DNA of 64,000 bases from Clostridiales bacterium (GTDB lineage: Bacteria; Bacillota; Clostridia; Oscillospirales; Acutalibacteraceae): assembly GCA_024684435.1 (NCBI GenBank), contig JAIKWV010000026.1:1-64000 (forward strand), in the 5' to 3' direction. Both the position numbers and the translations under genes were made by a program. Each line of letters opens with the position of its first letter. Position 1 is the first letter of the stretch. Below are positions 51,761-59,811 of the stretch, in pieces. A model generated the notes under the pieces. It did not search any database, had not been told where the DNA came from, and was given only the letters and a program-made list of their open reading frames with translations.

Positions 51761-52861
51761 TTAATTTTCCAGCAGTTCTCCGATTATCGTGTTGGAGAGC
51801 AGGAACCCCTTTCGGGTAAGGCGGATGCCATCGCCGTCAACGACCGTGAGCCCCCCTGCCTGAAATCTTGCGGCGCTGTCCCGCATTCTTTGCGGTATGG
51901 GAACCCCGAAACGCTCCCGCACCCCGATCTCGGTGAGCCCCTCGGACAGGCGCAGACGGAGCATGACGTACTCGTCAAAGCCGCCTCCCTCTCCGTCGTC
52001 AACGGGCGCGCCGGAGTTTATGAAATATTCCGTGTCCCTGGGAAAGAAAAAGCGTTTGCCCTCCAGAAACGAATGTGCCGCGGGACCTATGCCCAGGTAT
52101 TCCTCGTCGTTCCAGTATTTCAGATTGTGACGGCTTTCAAAACCGGGCAGAGCGGCGTTGGATATCTCATACTGCCTGAATCCGTGACCGTCCAGCCGTT
52201 CAAACGCCCTCATGTATAAATCGCACTGAGCGTCCTCGTCGGGCAGATCAAGGGCGTCCTTTCGTTTATAAAACTGTGTGCCTTCCTCAATCTTCAATAT
52301 GTACATGCTTATGTGCTTTACCCCGGATGACAGGCAAAAATCCACCGAACGGTCAAGGCTTTCCGCGGTTTGACCGGGTACGCCAAGCATCAGGTCAAGG
52401 GAGATATTGTCAAAGCCCGCACGGACGGCGTATTCCACGGCGGCCGTCACTTTCTTTGAGTCCGCAAGGCGACCCAGAGCCCGTCTTTCTCCGTCCACAG
52501 CGGACTGCATACCCATGGATATGCGGTTAAAGCCGGCGGAAAACAGCTCTTTGAAAAATTCAGGGTCCACGCTTGATGGGTTGCATTCCGCGGTCACTTC
52601 GCAGTTATCTGTCATATGGTCTTTTGCGGAATTGAGGATTTTTACAAGCCTTTTAGCGCCTATCACCGAAGGGGTGCCGCCGCCGAAATAGATAGTGTCG
52701 AGCTTAAGCCCGCGCACGGAAAGCTCACGGGATATCCTGTCGCCGCAGGCCTGAGCGTACATATCAAAATCCGTTTCCGTACCCCGGAGTGAGTAAAAAT
52801 CGCAGTAGGGACATTTTGAGGCGCAAAAGGGGATGTGAATATATAAACCGACGGTTTTTAT
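51761..52861 (-). CDS. hemW: HemW-type radical-SAM heme chaperone, apparent AUA start
   Basis: The 366-residue protein matches HemW (coproporphyrinogen-III-oxidase-like): KTVGLYIHIPFCASKCPYCD (radical-SAM Cys13, Cys17, Cys20), TIYFGGGTPSVIG, VTAECNPSSV, NRISMGMQS and GLYEISNAA-like RQYEISNAALPGF. It is thought to insert heme into proteins; it lacks the extra cysteine of true HemN. The Fe-S N terminus lies before any ATG, GTG or TTG. The only well-placed start is ATA at 52861-52859, eight bases after GGAGG (52874-52870), and homologues usually begin Met-Lys-Thr-Val at this point. A TAA closes the frame a few codons upstream. It follows the membrane-protein gene by 16 bases. Confidence 0.88.
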   Translation of the reverse strand: MKTVGLYIHIPFCASKCPYCDFYSLRGTETDFDMYAQACGDRISRELSVRGLKLDTIYFGGGTPSVIGAKRLVKILNSAKDHMTDNCEVTAECNPSSVDPEFFKELFSAGFNRISMGMQSAVDGERRALGRLADSKKVTAAVEYAVRAGFDNISLDLMLGVPGQTAESLDRSVDFCLSSGVKHISMYILKIEEGTQFYKRKDALDLPDEDAQCDLYMRAFERLDGHGFRQYEISNAALPGFESRHNLKYWNDEEYLGIGPAAHSFLEGKRFFFPRDTEYFINSGAPVDDGEGGGFDEYVMLRLRLSEGLTEIGVRERFGVPIPQRMRDSAARFQAGGLTVVDGDGIRLTRKGFLLSNTIIGELLEN

Positions 52862-52877
52862 ATTTATCGCCTCCGTG

Positions 52878-53696
52878 TCATTTTATTGCGTTCAGGGCTT
52901 TGCGCGCCGCCGCGCCGGGCATAAGGTCAGCCTGACAGCAGGCGCAGGTCTGCCTGTAGTATGGGATAACGTATATCGCCGGGAGGATGAGCAGGCATGA
53001 AACGAACCACAGGAAAAAGCTCCATTTCATCCTTGCCGTCCTTATACAACTGCCGTCCATAAGTTTGCCGCTGAGCTTGACGGCTTTGGCAAAGCTTATC
53101 TGCGGGTCGTTTACAAGTATGGGTATCACCAGGAAATAGCGCTGTACCATGACCGAGAAAAAGCCCACGCCCACAAGGAGCAGTAAAAAGCTCCCGCCGC
53201 ACACCGCGATAAGCAGATTTAATTCGTAATTGTCCGTCACCGCGGAATAGACCGTCCCGCCGAAGAGGAAAAGCCCGGGGGAAAGGAATATGACAGCCCA
53301 AAAGGCTTTTATCAGCCCCAGCGCCGTTACATACAGCGTGCTCCGCAGAGCCTTTGAGGGCTTAAACCAGTACATTATTCTGGAATAGCGCCGCCTTATC
53401 CCCAGCGCCGGGCTCAGAAACCAGGCGCTTCTGCCCACCTTAAAGGGAAATATGATCAGCGCTGTCGCCGCAAGCAATAAGACGCAGGCGGCTATCCTGA
53501 CGATATCCGGCAGACCTTCATAAACAGAGGACAGTCGGCCGGTCACGGACTGTGAACCGATGATAAAATTGATCCCCGCCGTGATAAGCCCCAGCACGGC
53601 GGCAAGGGCAAAAGTCACGCACATAAGTATTGCGGCGCGGACGCCGTCCCCGATGAGCATTTGTTTTCCGGTTATTTTTACACGACTGCAAGACAT
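52878..53696 (-). CDS. Polytopic membrane protein (DUF975-like)
   Basis: The 272-residue protein has about five or six membrane segments: residues 20-45, 68-90, 120-145, 160-190 and 220-245. Segment spacing, SPALGIRRRYSRIMYWFKP and a C-terminal cysteine cluster (CACCQADL) recall the DUF975 family of uncharacterised membrane proteins, but the match is weak. I start at the ATG at 53696, about eight bases after GAGGTG; a TTG at 53714 adds six residues. It overlaps no gene and is followed by hemW in the same orientation. Function unknown. Confidence 0.72.
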   Translation of the reverse strand: MSCSRVKITGKQMLIGDGVRAAILMCVTFALAAVLGLITAGINFIIGSQSVTGRLSSVYEGLPDIVRIAACVLLLAATALIIFPFKVGRSAWFLSPALGIRRRYSRIMYWFKPSKALRSTLYVTALGLIKAFWAVIFLSPGLFLFGGTVYSAVTDNYELNLLIAVCGGSFLLLLVGVGFFSVMVQRYFLVIPILVNDPQISFAKAVKLSGKLMDGSCIRTARMKWSFFLWFVSCLLILPAIYVIPYYRQTCACCQADLMPGAAARKALNAIK

Positions 53697-53782
53697 GATA
53701 CAGCACCTCTTCAAAATCAGTAAAGCAGGGAATGATCCATGCTTTTATTTTTGGCGCTGAAAATGCAGTCTATACAATAGAA

Positions 53783-55216
53783 TCAGCCTAAAATTTCCTT
53801 GAGTATGGCGGTGACCTCCTGAGCGGGAGCCTTGCCCTTGAGCACCCTCATACTTTGACCGATGAGGTACTGCAAAGCCTGAGTTTTGCCGTTTTTGTAC
53901 TCGTTGACGGATTTTTCGTTTGCCGCAACCACCTGCTCGATGGCGGCTCTGATGGCGGAATTGTCCGTCATCATGCCCAGATTGTTTTCCTCGACATATT
54001 TTACCGGATCAACGTTGTTTTCAAAGACCTCGGCAAATACTTTTTTAGCTGTGCCTCTGTTGATCTTATTCTCGCTGACCATGTTGATAACGGCGGCAAG
54101 GGAATCTATGTTGAAGTTCATGTTTTCCGGCAGGGTCTGGGTGTCGTTGAGGAGCTTCAACAGCTCTACCATGATCCAGTTGGCGGTCTCCTTGGGATTG
54201 CCGGTGAGGGCGCAGGTGTGCTCAAAGAGCCTGACCAGATGCACGGAACCGGTGATTATGCCCGTGTCATATTCCGGCAGTCCAAGCTCGTTTATGTAGC
54301 GCGCCTTCTTTGCCTCGGGCAGCTCCGGCAGAGACTTCCTGATATTTTCGATCTGCTCGTCGGTTATCTCTATGGGAGGGATGTCCGGCTCCGGGAAATA
54401 TTTGTAGTCCTGAGCGTCCTCCTTTGAGCGCATGGAACGGCTGTGACCCACGGTATCGTCCCAGTGACGAGTCTCCTGTACCACCTCTTTGCCTTCGTGG
54501 AGAAGCTCTATCTGACGGTGAGTTTCGTTTTCAATAGCTCTTGCGATGGCCTTGAAGGAGTTTATGTTCTTCATTTCCGTCCTTGTGCCGAATTCCTCGG
54601 AACCCACGGGACGCACGGAAATGTTAACGTCCGCGCGGAGGGAGCCCTCCTGCATCTTGCAGTCGGACACTTCCACATACTGAAGAATGGATTTGAGCTT
54701 TTCGAGATAGTCTATTACCTCTTCCGCGCTGCGCATATCCGGCTCGCTGACTATCTCAAGCAGGGGAACGCCGCAGCGGTTGTAGTCAACAAGGGTCACA
54801 TTTTCCACAGGGTCGTGGATAAGCTTTCCCGCGTCTTCTTCCATATGTATCTCTCTTATTTTGACCTTTTTCGGATTGCCGTCGGCATCCTTGATCTCAA
54901 TATATCCCCAGGTGCATATGGGCATATAGAGCTGGGATATCTGATAAGCCTTGGGCAGATCGGGGTAAAAATAATTTTTGCGGTCAAATTTGTTGTACTT
55001 GGTTATATTGCAGTTGAGGGCAAGCCCCGCCTTTATGGCGTAATTCACCACAGCCTCGTTCATGACAGGCAGGGTGCCGGGCATGCCGGAGCAGATCTCG
55101 CAGACGTGGGTGTTGGGTGCGCCGCCGAATTCGGTGGAACAGCCGCAGAAGATTTTTGATTTTGTGGAGAGCTCGGTGTGAACCTCCAGACCTATTACGG
55201 TTTCATACTTTATCAT
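53783..55216 (-). CDS. gatB: Asp-tRNA(Asn)/Glu-tRNA(Gln) amidotransferase subunit B
   Basis: The 477-residue protein begins YETVIGLEVHTELSTKSKIF and has the zinc-site cysteines (FCGCS, HVCEICSGMPGTLPVMN), DLPKAYQISQ, EDAGKL and LRADVNISVRP, then the C-terminal tail (YqeY-like) domain ending LIGQSMRVLKGKAPA. It binds misacylated Glu-tRNA(Gln) or Asp-tRNA(Asn), phosphorylates the side chain and, with GatA ammonia, amidates it. The start overlaps the gatA stop (ATGA) with GGAGGTG before it. Last gene of gatCAB. Confidence 0.96.
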   Translation of the reverse strand: MIKYETVIGLEVHTELSTKSKIFCGCSTEFGGAPNTHVCEICSGMPGTLPVMNEAVVNYAIKAGLALNCNITKYNKFDRKNYFYPDLPKAYQISQLYMPICTWGYIEIKDADGNPKKVKIREIHMEEDAGKLIHDPVENVTLVDYNRCGVPLLEIVSEPDMRSAEEVIDYLEKLKSILQYVEVSDCKMQEGSLRADVNISVRPVGSEEFGTRTEMKNINSFKAIARAIENETHRQIELLHEGKEVVQETRHWDDTVGHSRSMRSKEDAQDYKYFPEPDIPPIEITDEQIENIRKSLPELPEAKKARYINELGLPEYDTGIITGSVHLVRLFEHTCALTGNPKETANWIMVELLKLLNDTQTLPENMNFNIDSLAAVINMVSENKINRGTAKKVFAEVFENNVDPVKYVEENNLGMMTDNSAIRAAIEQVVAANEKSVNEYKNGKTQALQYLIGQSMRVLKGKAPAQEVTAILKEILG

Positions 55217-56679
55217 ACGGCACCTCCGGGAGTTCTTTTATGGAAATCCGTTGCCTGCTGGTATGCGTGTCCCGCGCCTAAGAGCAGACCCTCGCTGAAG
55301 GGCTTGCCGATAAGCTGTAAGCCAACGGGGAGCATCCCGCTGTCAAATCCGCAGGGTACGGATATCGCCGGCAGACCGGCTATGTTTATCATAACTGTAT
55401 AAATATCGCCCAGATACATCTTAAGGGGGTCGGAGAGGCTTTCGCCGCATTTGGGAGCGGTGGTGGGATAGACGGGTCCCAAAATGATGTCGTACTTTTC
55501 AAACGCCTCAAGGAAGGATTTCTGAATAAGTCTTTTTGCCTGAAGAGCCTTTTTGTAGTAGGCGTCGTAGTAGCCGGAGCTGAGAACGAAATTGCCCAGC
55601 ATTATGCGGCGCTTGACCTCCATGCCGAAGCCTTCGCTGCGGCTCTTTATATAGGTATCAATTATATTCGACGAATGGGGGGAGGAGTAGCCGTACTTTA
55701 TACCGTCGTAACGGGAAAGATTGGAGCAGGCCTCCGCGCAGGCGATTATGTAGTAGGTGGGTATGGCGTATTTCGCGATGGGCAGGGGGAAGCTTTCAAC
55801 CTCTGCGCCCATACCTTTGAGTGTTTCTACGGCCTCCATGACCCTTGCTTTGACATCGGGATTGAGACCCTCCCCGAAGAAGTCCTCCGGAATGCCGATC
55901 TTTTTGCCCTTTATATCAGTGTTCAAAGCCTTTTTAAAGTCGAATTTTACAAAATCCATGGAGGTGCTGTCGCCGCTGTCCCTGCCGGAAATGATCTCAA
56001 ATATTGCGGCGCAGTCCGCGGCGTCATGGGCTATGGGACCGATCTGGTCAAGGGATGAGGCGAATGCGACAAGGCCTCTTCTGGAAACGGAGCCGTAGGT
56101 GGGCTTAAGTCCGGTCACGCCGCAGAAGGAGCTGGGCTGACGGATGGAACCGCCGGTGTCCGAGCCTAAAGCCGCTGGAGCTTCCAAAGCCGCCACAGCC
56201 GCCGCGGAACCGCCGGAGGAACCGCCGGGAACGTGATCCGTGTTCCAAGGGTTGCGGGTCACTCCCGCCGCGGAGGTCTCCGTGGTGGAGCCCATGGCAA
56301 ATTCGTCCATATTCACCTTGCCCAGTATTATAACGTCGGCGTTGCAGAGCTTTTCTATCACCGTGGCGTCATAGGTGGGCTTGAAGTTTTCAAGTATCCT
56401 GGAGCCGCAGGTGGTGAGTATTCCCTTTGTGCAGATGTTGTCCTTTATCGCCATTGGCACTCCGGCAAGGGGTGAGCGGATATCTCCGCTGTTTATCCTT
56501 GCCTGAATATCATCGGCTCTCGCGTATGCGGTCTCTTTGCAGAGAGTTATATAGCAGTTGTATTTTTTGTCCTTGGCGTCAATGCGGTCAAAATAGGCGT
56601 CGACAGCCTGACGGACGGTTATCTCGCCGCTGTGTATCTTTGCGGCAAGCTCTAAAGCAGACAGAGAAATAATATCCAT
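55213..56679 (-). CDS. gatA: Asp-tRNA(Asn)/Glu-tRNA(Gln) amidotransferase subunit A
   Basis: The 488-residue amidase-signature enzyme has the Ser-cisSer-Lys site: AIKDNICTKG (Lys), GGSSGGSAAAVAA and GSDTGGSIRQPSSFCGV (cis-Ser and nucleophile Ser). It releases ammonia from glutamine for GatB. I start at the ATG at 56679, nine bases after AAAGGA, which matches the family N terminus; the frame remains open to a GTG at 56703 that overlaps gatC. Middle gene of gatCAB. Confidence 0.96.
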   Translation of the reverse strand: MDIISLSALELAAKIHSGEITVRQAVDAYFDRIDAKDKKYNCYITLCKETAYARADDIQARINSGDIRSPLAGVPMAIKDNICTKGILTTCGSRILENFKPTYDATVIEKLCNADVIILGKVNMDEFAMGSTTETSAAGVTRNPWNTDHVPGGSSGGSAAAVAALEAPAALGSDTGGSIRQPSSFCGVTGLKPTYGSVSRRGLVAFASSLDQIGPIAHDAADCAAIFEIISGRDSGDSTSMDFVKFDFKKALNTDIKGKKIGIPEDFFGEGLNPDVKARVMEAVETLKGMGAEVESFPLPIAKYAIPTYYIIACAEACSNLSRYDGIKYGYSSPHSSNIIDTYIKSRSEGFGMEVKRRIMLGNFVLSSGYYDAYYKKALQAKRLIQKSFLEAFEKYDIILGPVYPTTAPKCGESLSDPLKMYLGDIYTVMINIAGLPAISVPCGFDSGMLPVGLQLIGKPFSEGLLLGAGHAYQQATDFHKRTPGGAV

Positions 56680-56699
56680 TGCGCACCATCCTTTCTTCA

Positions 56700-56987
56700 T
56701 CACTCAACGGTTTTGCGGACCTTGAAGCATCCGTCTTTTTTGTGGGGAGCGTTTGCGAGAATATTTTCACTGTCGTCACCGTTGGTGACCACATCAGGAT
56801 GAAAAACGTTTTCCACGGGGAATGAGTGGGAGAGAGGCTCTACACCTTCGGTATCAAGCTCATTGAGGGTGTCTATGTATGACAGGATATCCTGCAGATC
56901 CTTTTCGCATTTGATCCGTTCGTCCTCGGTCAGCTCTATCCTCCCCAACGCTTCAAGATAGGTTATAAGCTTTTTGTCAATAGTCAT
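56700..56987 (-). CDS. gatC: Asp-tRNA(Asn)/Glu-tRNA(Gln) amidotransferase subunit C
   Basis: The 95-residue protein shows the GatC pattern: MTIDKKLITYLEALGRIELT at the N terminus, DLQDILSYIDTLNELDTEG, PLSHSFPVENVFHPD. It holds GatA and GatB together. I start at the ATG at 56987, six to seven bases after AAAGGAG; the longer open frame to 57074 is not family-like. First gene of the operon, with promoter at 57065-57093. Confidence 0.93.
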   Translation of the reverse strand: MTIDKKLITYLEALGRIELTEDERIKCEKDLQDILSYIDTLNELDTEGVEPLSHSFPVENVFHPDVVTNGDDSENILANAPHKKDGCFKVRKTVE

Positions 56988-57064
56988 ATAAAGGCTCCTT
57001 TCCGCCTTTGGAATAAGAATCCATAGATAAATAAAGGAACAATTCCCTATTATAATTATCAAAT

Positions 57065-57093
57065 AGAATACCACTTTTTCGGTAATTTGTAAA
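57065..57093 (-). promoter_or_regulatory. Predicted promoter of gatCAB
   Basis: Read leftward: TTTACA (57093-57088), 17-base spacer, TATTCT (57070-57065). Confidence 0.65.
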
Positions 57094-57142
57094 GTAAATA
57101 AAAAATTTTAAAGCAAAAATATTAAATAATTTTAAAATACTA

Positions 57143-57172
57143 TTGTATTTATAGGGAATAGTGTGCTAAAAT
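57143..57172 (+). promoter_or_regulatory. Predicted promoter of hom-lysC
   Basis: TTGTAT (57143-57148), 18-base spacer ending in TGC, TAAAAT (57167-57172). The leader is about 60 bases; no T-box or lysine riboswitch was recognised. Confidence 0.65.
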
Positions 57173-57240
57173 GAAATCCATTGTAAGCGGGAAAATATAA
57201 TTTGCCGCGGGTTATGGTAATTTTTAGGGAGTGTTTTAAT

Positions 57241-58479
57241 ATGTATATAGCAATAATGGGCTATGGCGTAGTAGGCTCAGGCGTTGCTGAGGTCCTTGCA
57301 AAGAACCATGAAAGTATCGTGAAACGCAGTTCTCAGCCCGAGCTGGAGCTGAAATACATTCTCGATCTCAGGGATTTCCCCGGAGATGTAAACGAGAAGC
57401 TGGTCATCAAGGACTTCAACACCATCCTCAACGACGACAGCGTCAAGATAGTCGTGGAGACCATGGGCGGAGTACACCCTGCATTTGAATTTGTTTCTTC
57501 CTGCCTCAAGGCGGGCAAGAGCGTTGTGTCCTCCAACAAGGAGCTTGTGGCAACAAACGGCTACGAGCTGCTGAAGCTGGCGCAGGAAAATAACGTGAAT
57601 TTCCTTTTTGAGGCAAGCGTGGGCGGCGGTATCCCCATACTCCGTCCCATCAGTCAGTGCCTTGCCGCGAATAAAATAGATGAGATCGCCGGCATATTGA
57701 ATGGAACAACAAACTTCATTCTGACTAAAATGATAAATGACAAGATGAGCTTTGCCGACGCATTGAAGCTGGCGCAGGAAAACGGCTACGCAGAGAAGGA
57801 CCCCACCGCAGACATAGAGGGTATTGACGCCTGCCGCAAGATCTGCATACTTGCATCACTGTGCTTCGGAAAGCACGTTTACGCAAAATACGTATACACC
57901 GAGGGCATTACCAAAATAGCTCTTGAGGACGTGGAATACATAAGATCCTGGGGCGGAGTTATAAAGCTTATCGGCAGAGCAAAGTGGCTTTCTGACACCA
58001 AGATCTCAGCTATGGTCACCCCCGCGGTGATCGCAAACGGAAGTCAGCTGGCAGGCGTGAACGACGTGTTCAACGCCATCCTCATCAGGGGTAACGCGAT
58101 AGGCGACGTGGTATTCTACGGCAGGGGAGCGGGCAAGCTGCCCACCGCCAGCGCCGTTGTCGCGGATGTTATCGACTGTGCAAAGCATACCGGCAGGAAG
58201 AAGATCTTCGGCTGGGAAGACAGCTGCGATAACTATGTTGTTGATTATCTTGATATGGACACGGCTCTTTATGTCAGGGCGGAGGCTGAAAACAAAGCCG
58301 AGGCGAAGAAAGCCATACAGTCAGTGTTCGAGGGCGCTAAATTCCTTAAGAGGGACAATGCGCCGGAGAACGAGCTGGCATTCACCACAGGTGTTGCCAG
58401 TGAGCGTGAGCTGAGAACGAGGCTCGACACTCTCCACTGCATAAAGCCCCTGTCAGTGATACGTATTACAGACTATTAA
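57241..58479 (+). CDS. hom: Homoserine dehydrogenase
   Basis: The 412-residue protein has the NAD(P)-binding loop IMGYGVVGSGVAEVL, the catalytic-domain stretch SNKELVATNGYEL, GILNGTTNFILTKM and AEKDPTADIEGIDACRK, and a C-terminal ACT-like domain (about 335-412) that would bind threonine or another effector. It reduces aspartate semialdehyde to homoserine, leading to threonine and methionine. I start at the ATG at 57241, nine bases after GGGAG; an upstream ATG at 57202 adds non-family residues. It is followed 19 bases later by lysC. Confidence 0.96.
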   Translation: MYIAIMGYGVVGSGVAEVLAKNHESIVKRSSQPELELKYILDLRDFPGDVNEKLVIKDFNTILNDDSVKIVVETMGGVHPAFEFVSSCLKAGKSVVSSNKELVATNGYELLKLAQENNVNFLFEASVGGGIPILRPISQCLAANKIDEIAGILNGTTNFILTKMINDKMSFADALKLAQENGYAEKDPTADIEGIDACRKICILASLCFGKHVYAKYVYTEGITKIALEDVEYIRSWGGVIKLIGRAKWLSDTKISAMVTPAVIANGSQLAGVNDVFNAILIRGNAIGDVVFYGRGAGKLPTASAVVADVIDCAKHTGRKKIFGWEDSCDNYVVDYLDMDTALYVRAEAENKAEAKKAIQSVFEGAKFLKRDNAPENELAFTTGVASERELRTRLDTLHCIKPLSVIRITDY

Positions 58480-58498
58480 CTTTTTGGAGGCATAATAT

Positions 58499-59707
58499 AT
58501 GGCGTTGATAGTACAAAAATTCGGCGGCAGCTCTGTCGCAAACGCTGAACGTGTTATGAACGTTGCGGGCATTGTGGCGGACACCTACAAGGCGGGCAAC
58601 GACGTTGTTGTGGTCGTTTCCGCTCAGGGCGATACCACCGATGACCTTATTGAAAAGGCAAAAGAGATCAATCCCAACGCGCCCAGGCGGGAGATGGATA
58701 TGCTCCTCGCCGCCGGTGAACAGATATCTATATCTCTCCTTGCAATGGCGCTTATCAAAATGGGCTTGCCCGCTATTTCTCTTTTGGGCTGGCAGGCGGG
58801 TTTCCACACAAATTCATCCTACGGCAGCGCCAGGATCAAATCCGTCAAGGCTGACCGTATCAAAATGGAACTGGACAGAAAGAATATCGTCATCGTCGCC
58901 GGATTCCAGGGTCTGTGCAAGTATGACGACGTCACTACTCTGGGCAGGGGCGGCTCCGATACCAGCGCGGTAGCCATCGCGGCGGCAATGCACGCCGACC
59001 GCTGTCAGATATTTACGGACGTTGAGGGCGTGTACACCGCCGACCCGAGGAAGGTCCCCAACGCCAAAAAGCTCAAGGAGATCACCTATGACGAAATGCT
59101 TGAGCTTGCCACTTTAGGCGCTCAGGTGCTCAATAACCGTTCGGTTGAAATGGCAAAGAAATACAACGTGGAGCTTGAAGTGCTTTCAAGCCTTAACAGA
59201 GTCCCCGGAACGATAGTCAAGGAGGTAACAAATATGGAAAAAATGTTAGTCAGAGGCGTAACCAAGGACACGGACGTTGCCCGTATTTCGGTCATAGGAG
59301 TTCCGGATGTTCCGGGAGTAGCATATAAGCTTTTCGGCAAGCTTGCCGCGAAGAACATAAACGTTGACATCATTCTCCAGTCCGTGGGCCGCGACGGCAC
59401 CAAGGACATCACATTTACCGTTGCCCGCAGCAATGCAGACGAGGCTCTTGAGGTCATCAATTCCTGCAATCTCTTTGGCGGCAGCAATGTGGTCTGCGAC
59501 ACAAGCGTCGCCAAGCTTTCCGTTGTGGGCGCCGGTATGGAGACCCACCCCGGCACGGCTTCCACCATGTTTGAGGCTTTGTTCGACGTGGGAGTAAATA
59601 TCCAGATGATCTCCACCAGCGAGATAAAGATCTCCGTACTTATTGACGAAAATGACGCTGACCGCGCTGTTTCAGCGGTACATAAGGCATTTTTCCCCGA
59701 GGACTGA
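58499..59707 (+). CDS. lysC: Aspartate kinase
   Basis: The 402-residue protein starts ALIVQKFGGSSVANAERV (kinase signature KFGGSS), has GEQISISLLAMAL and TTLGRGGSDTSAVAIAAAM in the catalytic domain (about 1-240), and two ACT domains (about 255-402) with VPGVAYKLFGKLAAKNINVD and VGAGMETHPGTASTMFEAL. It phosphorylates aspartate at the head of the lysine, threonine and methionine pathway. GGAGG precedes the ATG. An internal in-frame start at 59234 could make the regulatory half on its own. It forms an operon with hom. Confidence 0.96.
   Translation: MALIVQKFGGSSVANAERVMNVAGIVADTYKAGNDVVVVVSAQGDTTDDLIEKAKEINPNAPRREMDMLLAAGEQISISLLAMALIKMGLPAISLLGWQAGFHTNSSYGSARIKSVKADRIKMELDRKNIVIVAGFQGLCKYDDVTTLGRGGSDTSAVAIAAAMHADRCQIFTDVEGVYTADPRKVPNAKKLKEITYDEMLELATLGAQVLNNRSVEMAKKYNVELEVLSSLNRVPGTIVKEVTNMEKMLVRGVTKDTDVARISVIGVPDVPGVAYKLFGKLAAKNINVDIILQSVGRDGTKDITFTVARSNADEALEVINSCNLFGGSNVVCDTSVAKLSVVGAGMETHPGTASTMFEALFDVGVNIQMISTSEIKISVLIDENDADRAVSAVHKAFFPED
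59219..59236 (+). promoter_or_regulatory. Internal ribosome site and in-frame ATG for a separate aspartokinase beta subunit
   Basis: AAGGAGG (59219-59225) is eight bases before ATG (59234-59236), in frame with lysC. Translation from here would give 157 residues holding both ACT domains, the arrangement known for Bacillus subtilis aspartokinase II and Corynebacterium aspartokinase. Confidence 0.75.
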
Positions 59708-59737
59708 TATACAGAAAAATCATCACTAAGGAACGAT

Positions 59738-59770
59738 AAGGAATATTTGGTTTTTGCCGGATATTCCTTT
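59738..59770 (+). terminator. Terminator of hom-lysC
   Basis: AAGGAATAT pairs perfectly with ATATTCCTT around a 14-base loop, followed by TAAGTTTAT. The stem is AT-rich and may allow readthrough into the subtilase gene. Confidence 0.6.
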
Positions 59771-59811
59771 AAGTTTATAAAAATATTACATATCCAAAGG
59801 AGAGACTGTGA

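Noticed and set aside
57173-57240. Possible T-box or lysine riboswitch before hom-lysC
   Set aside because: The leader is only about 60 bases, too short for either element, and shows no conserved core.
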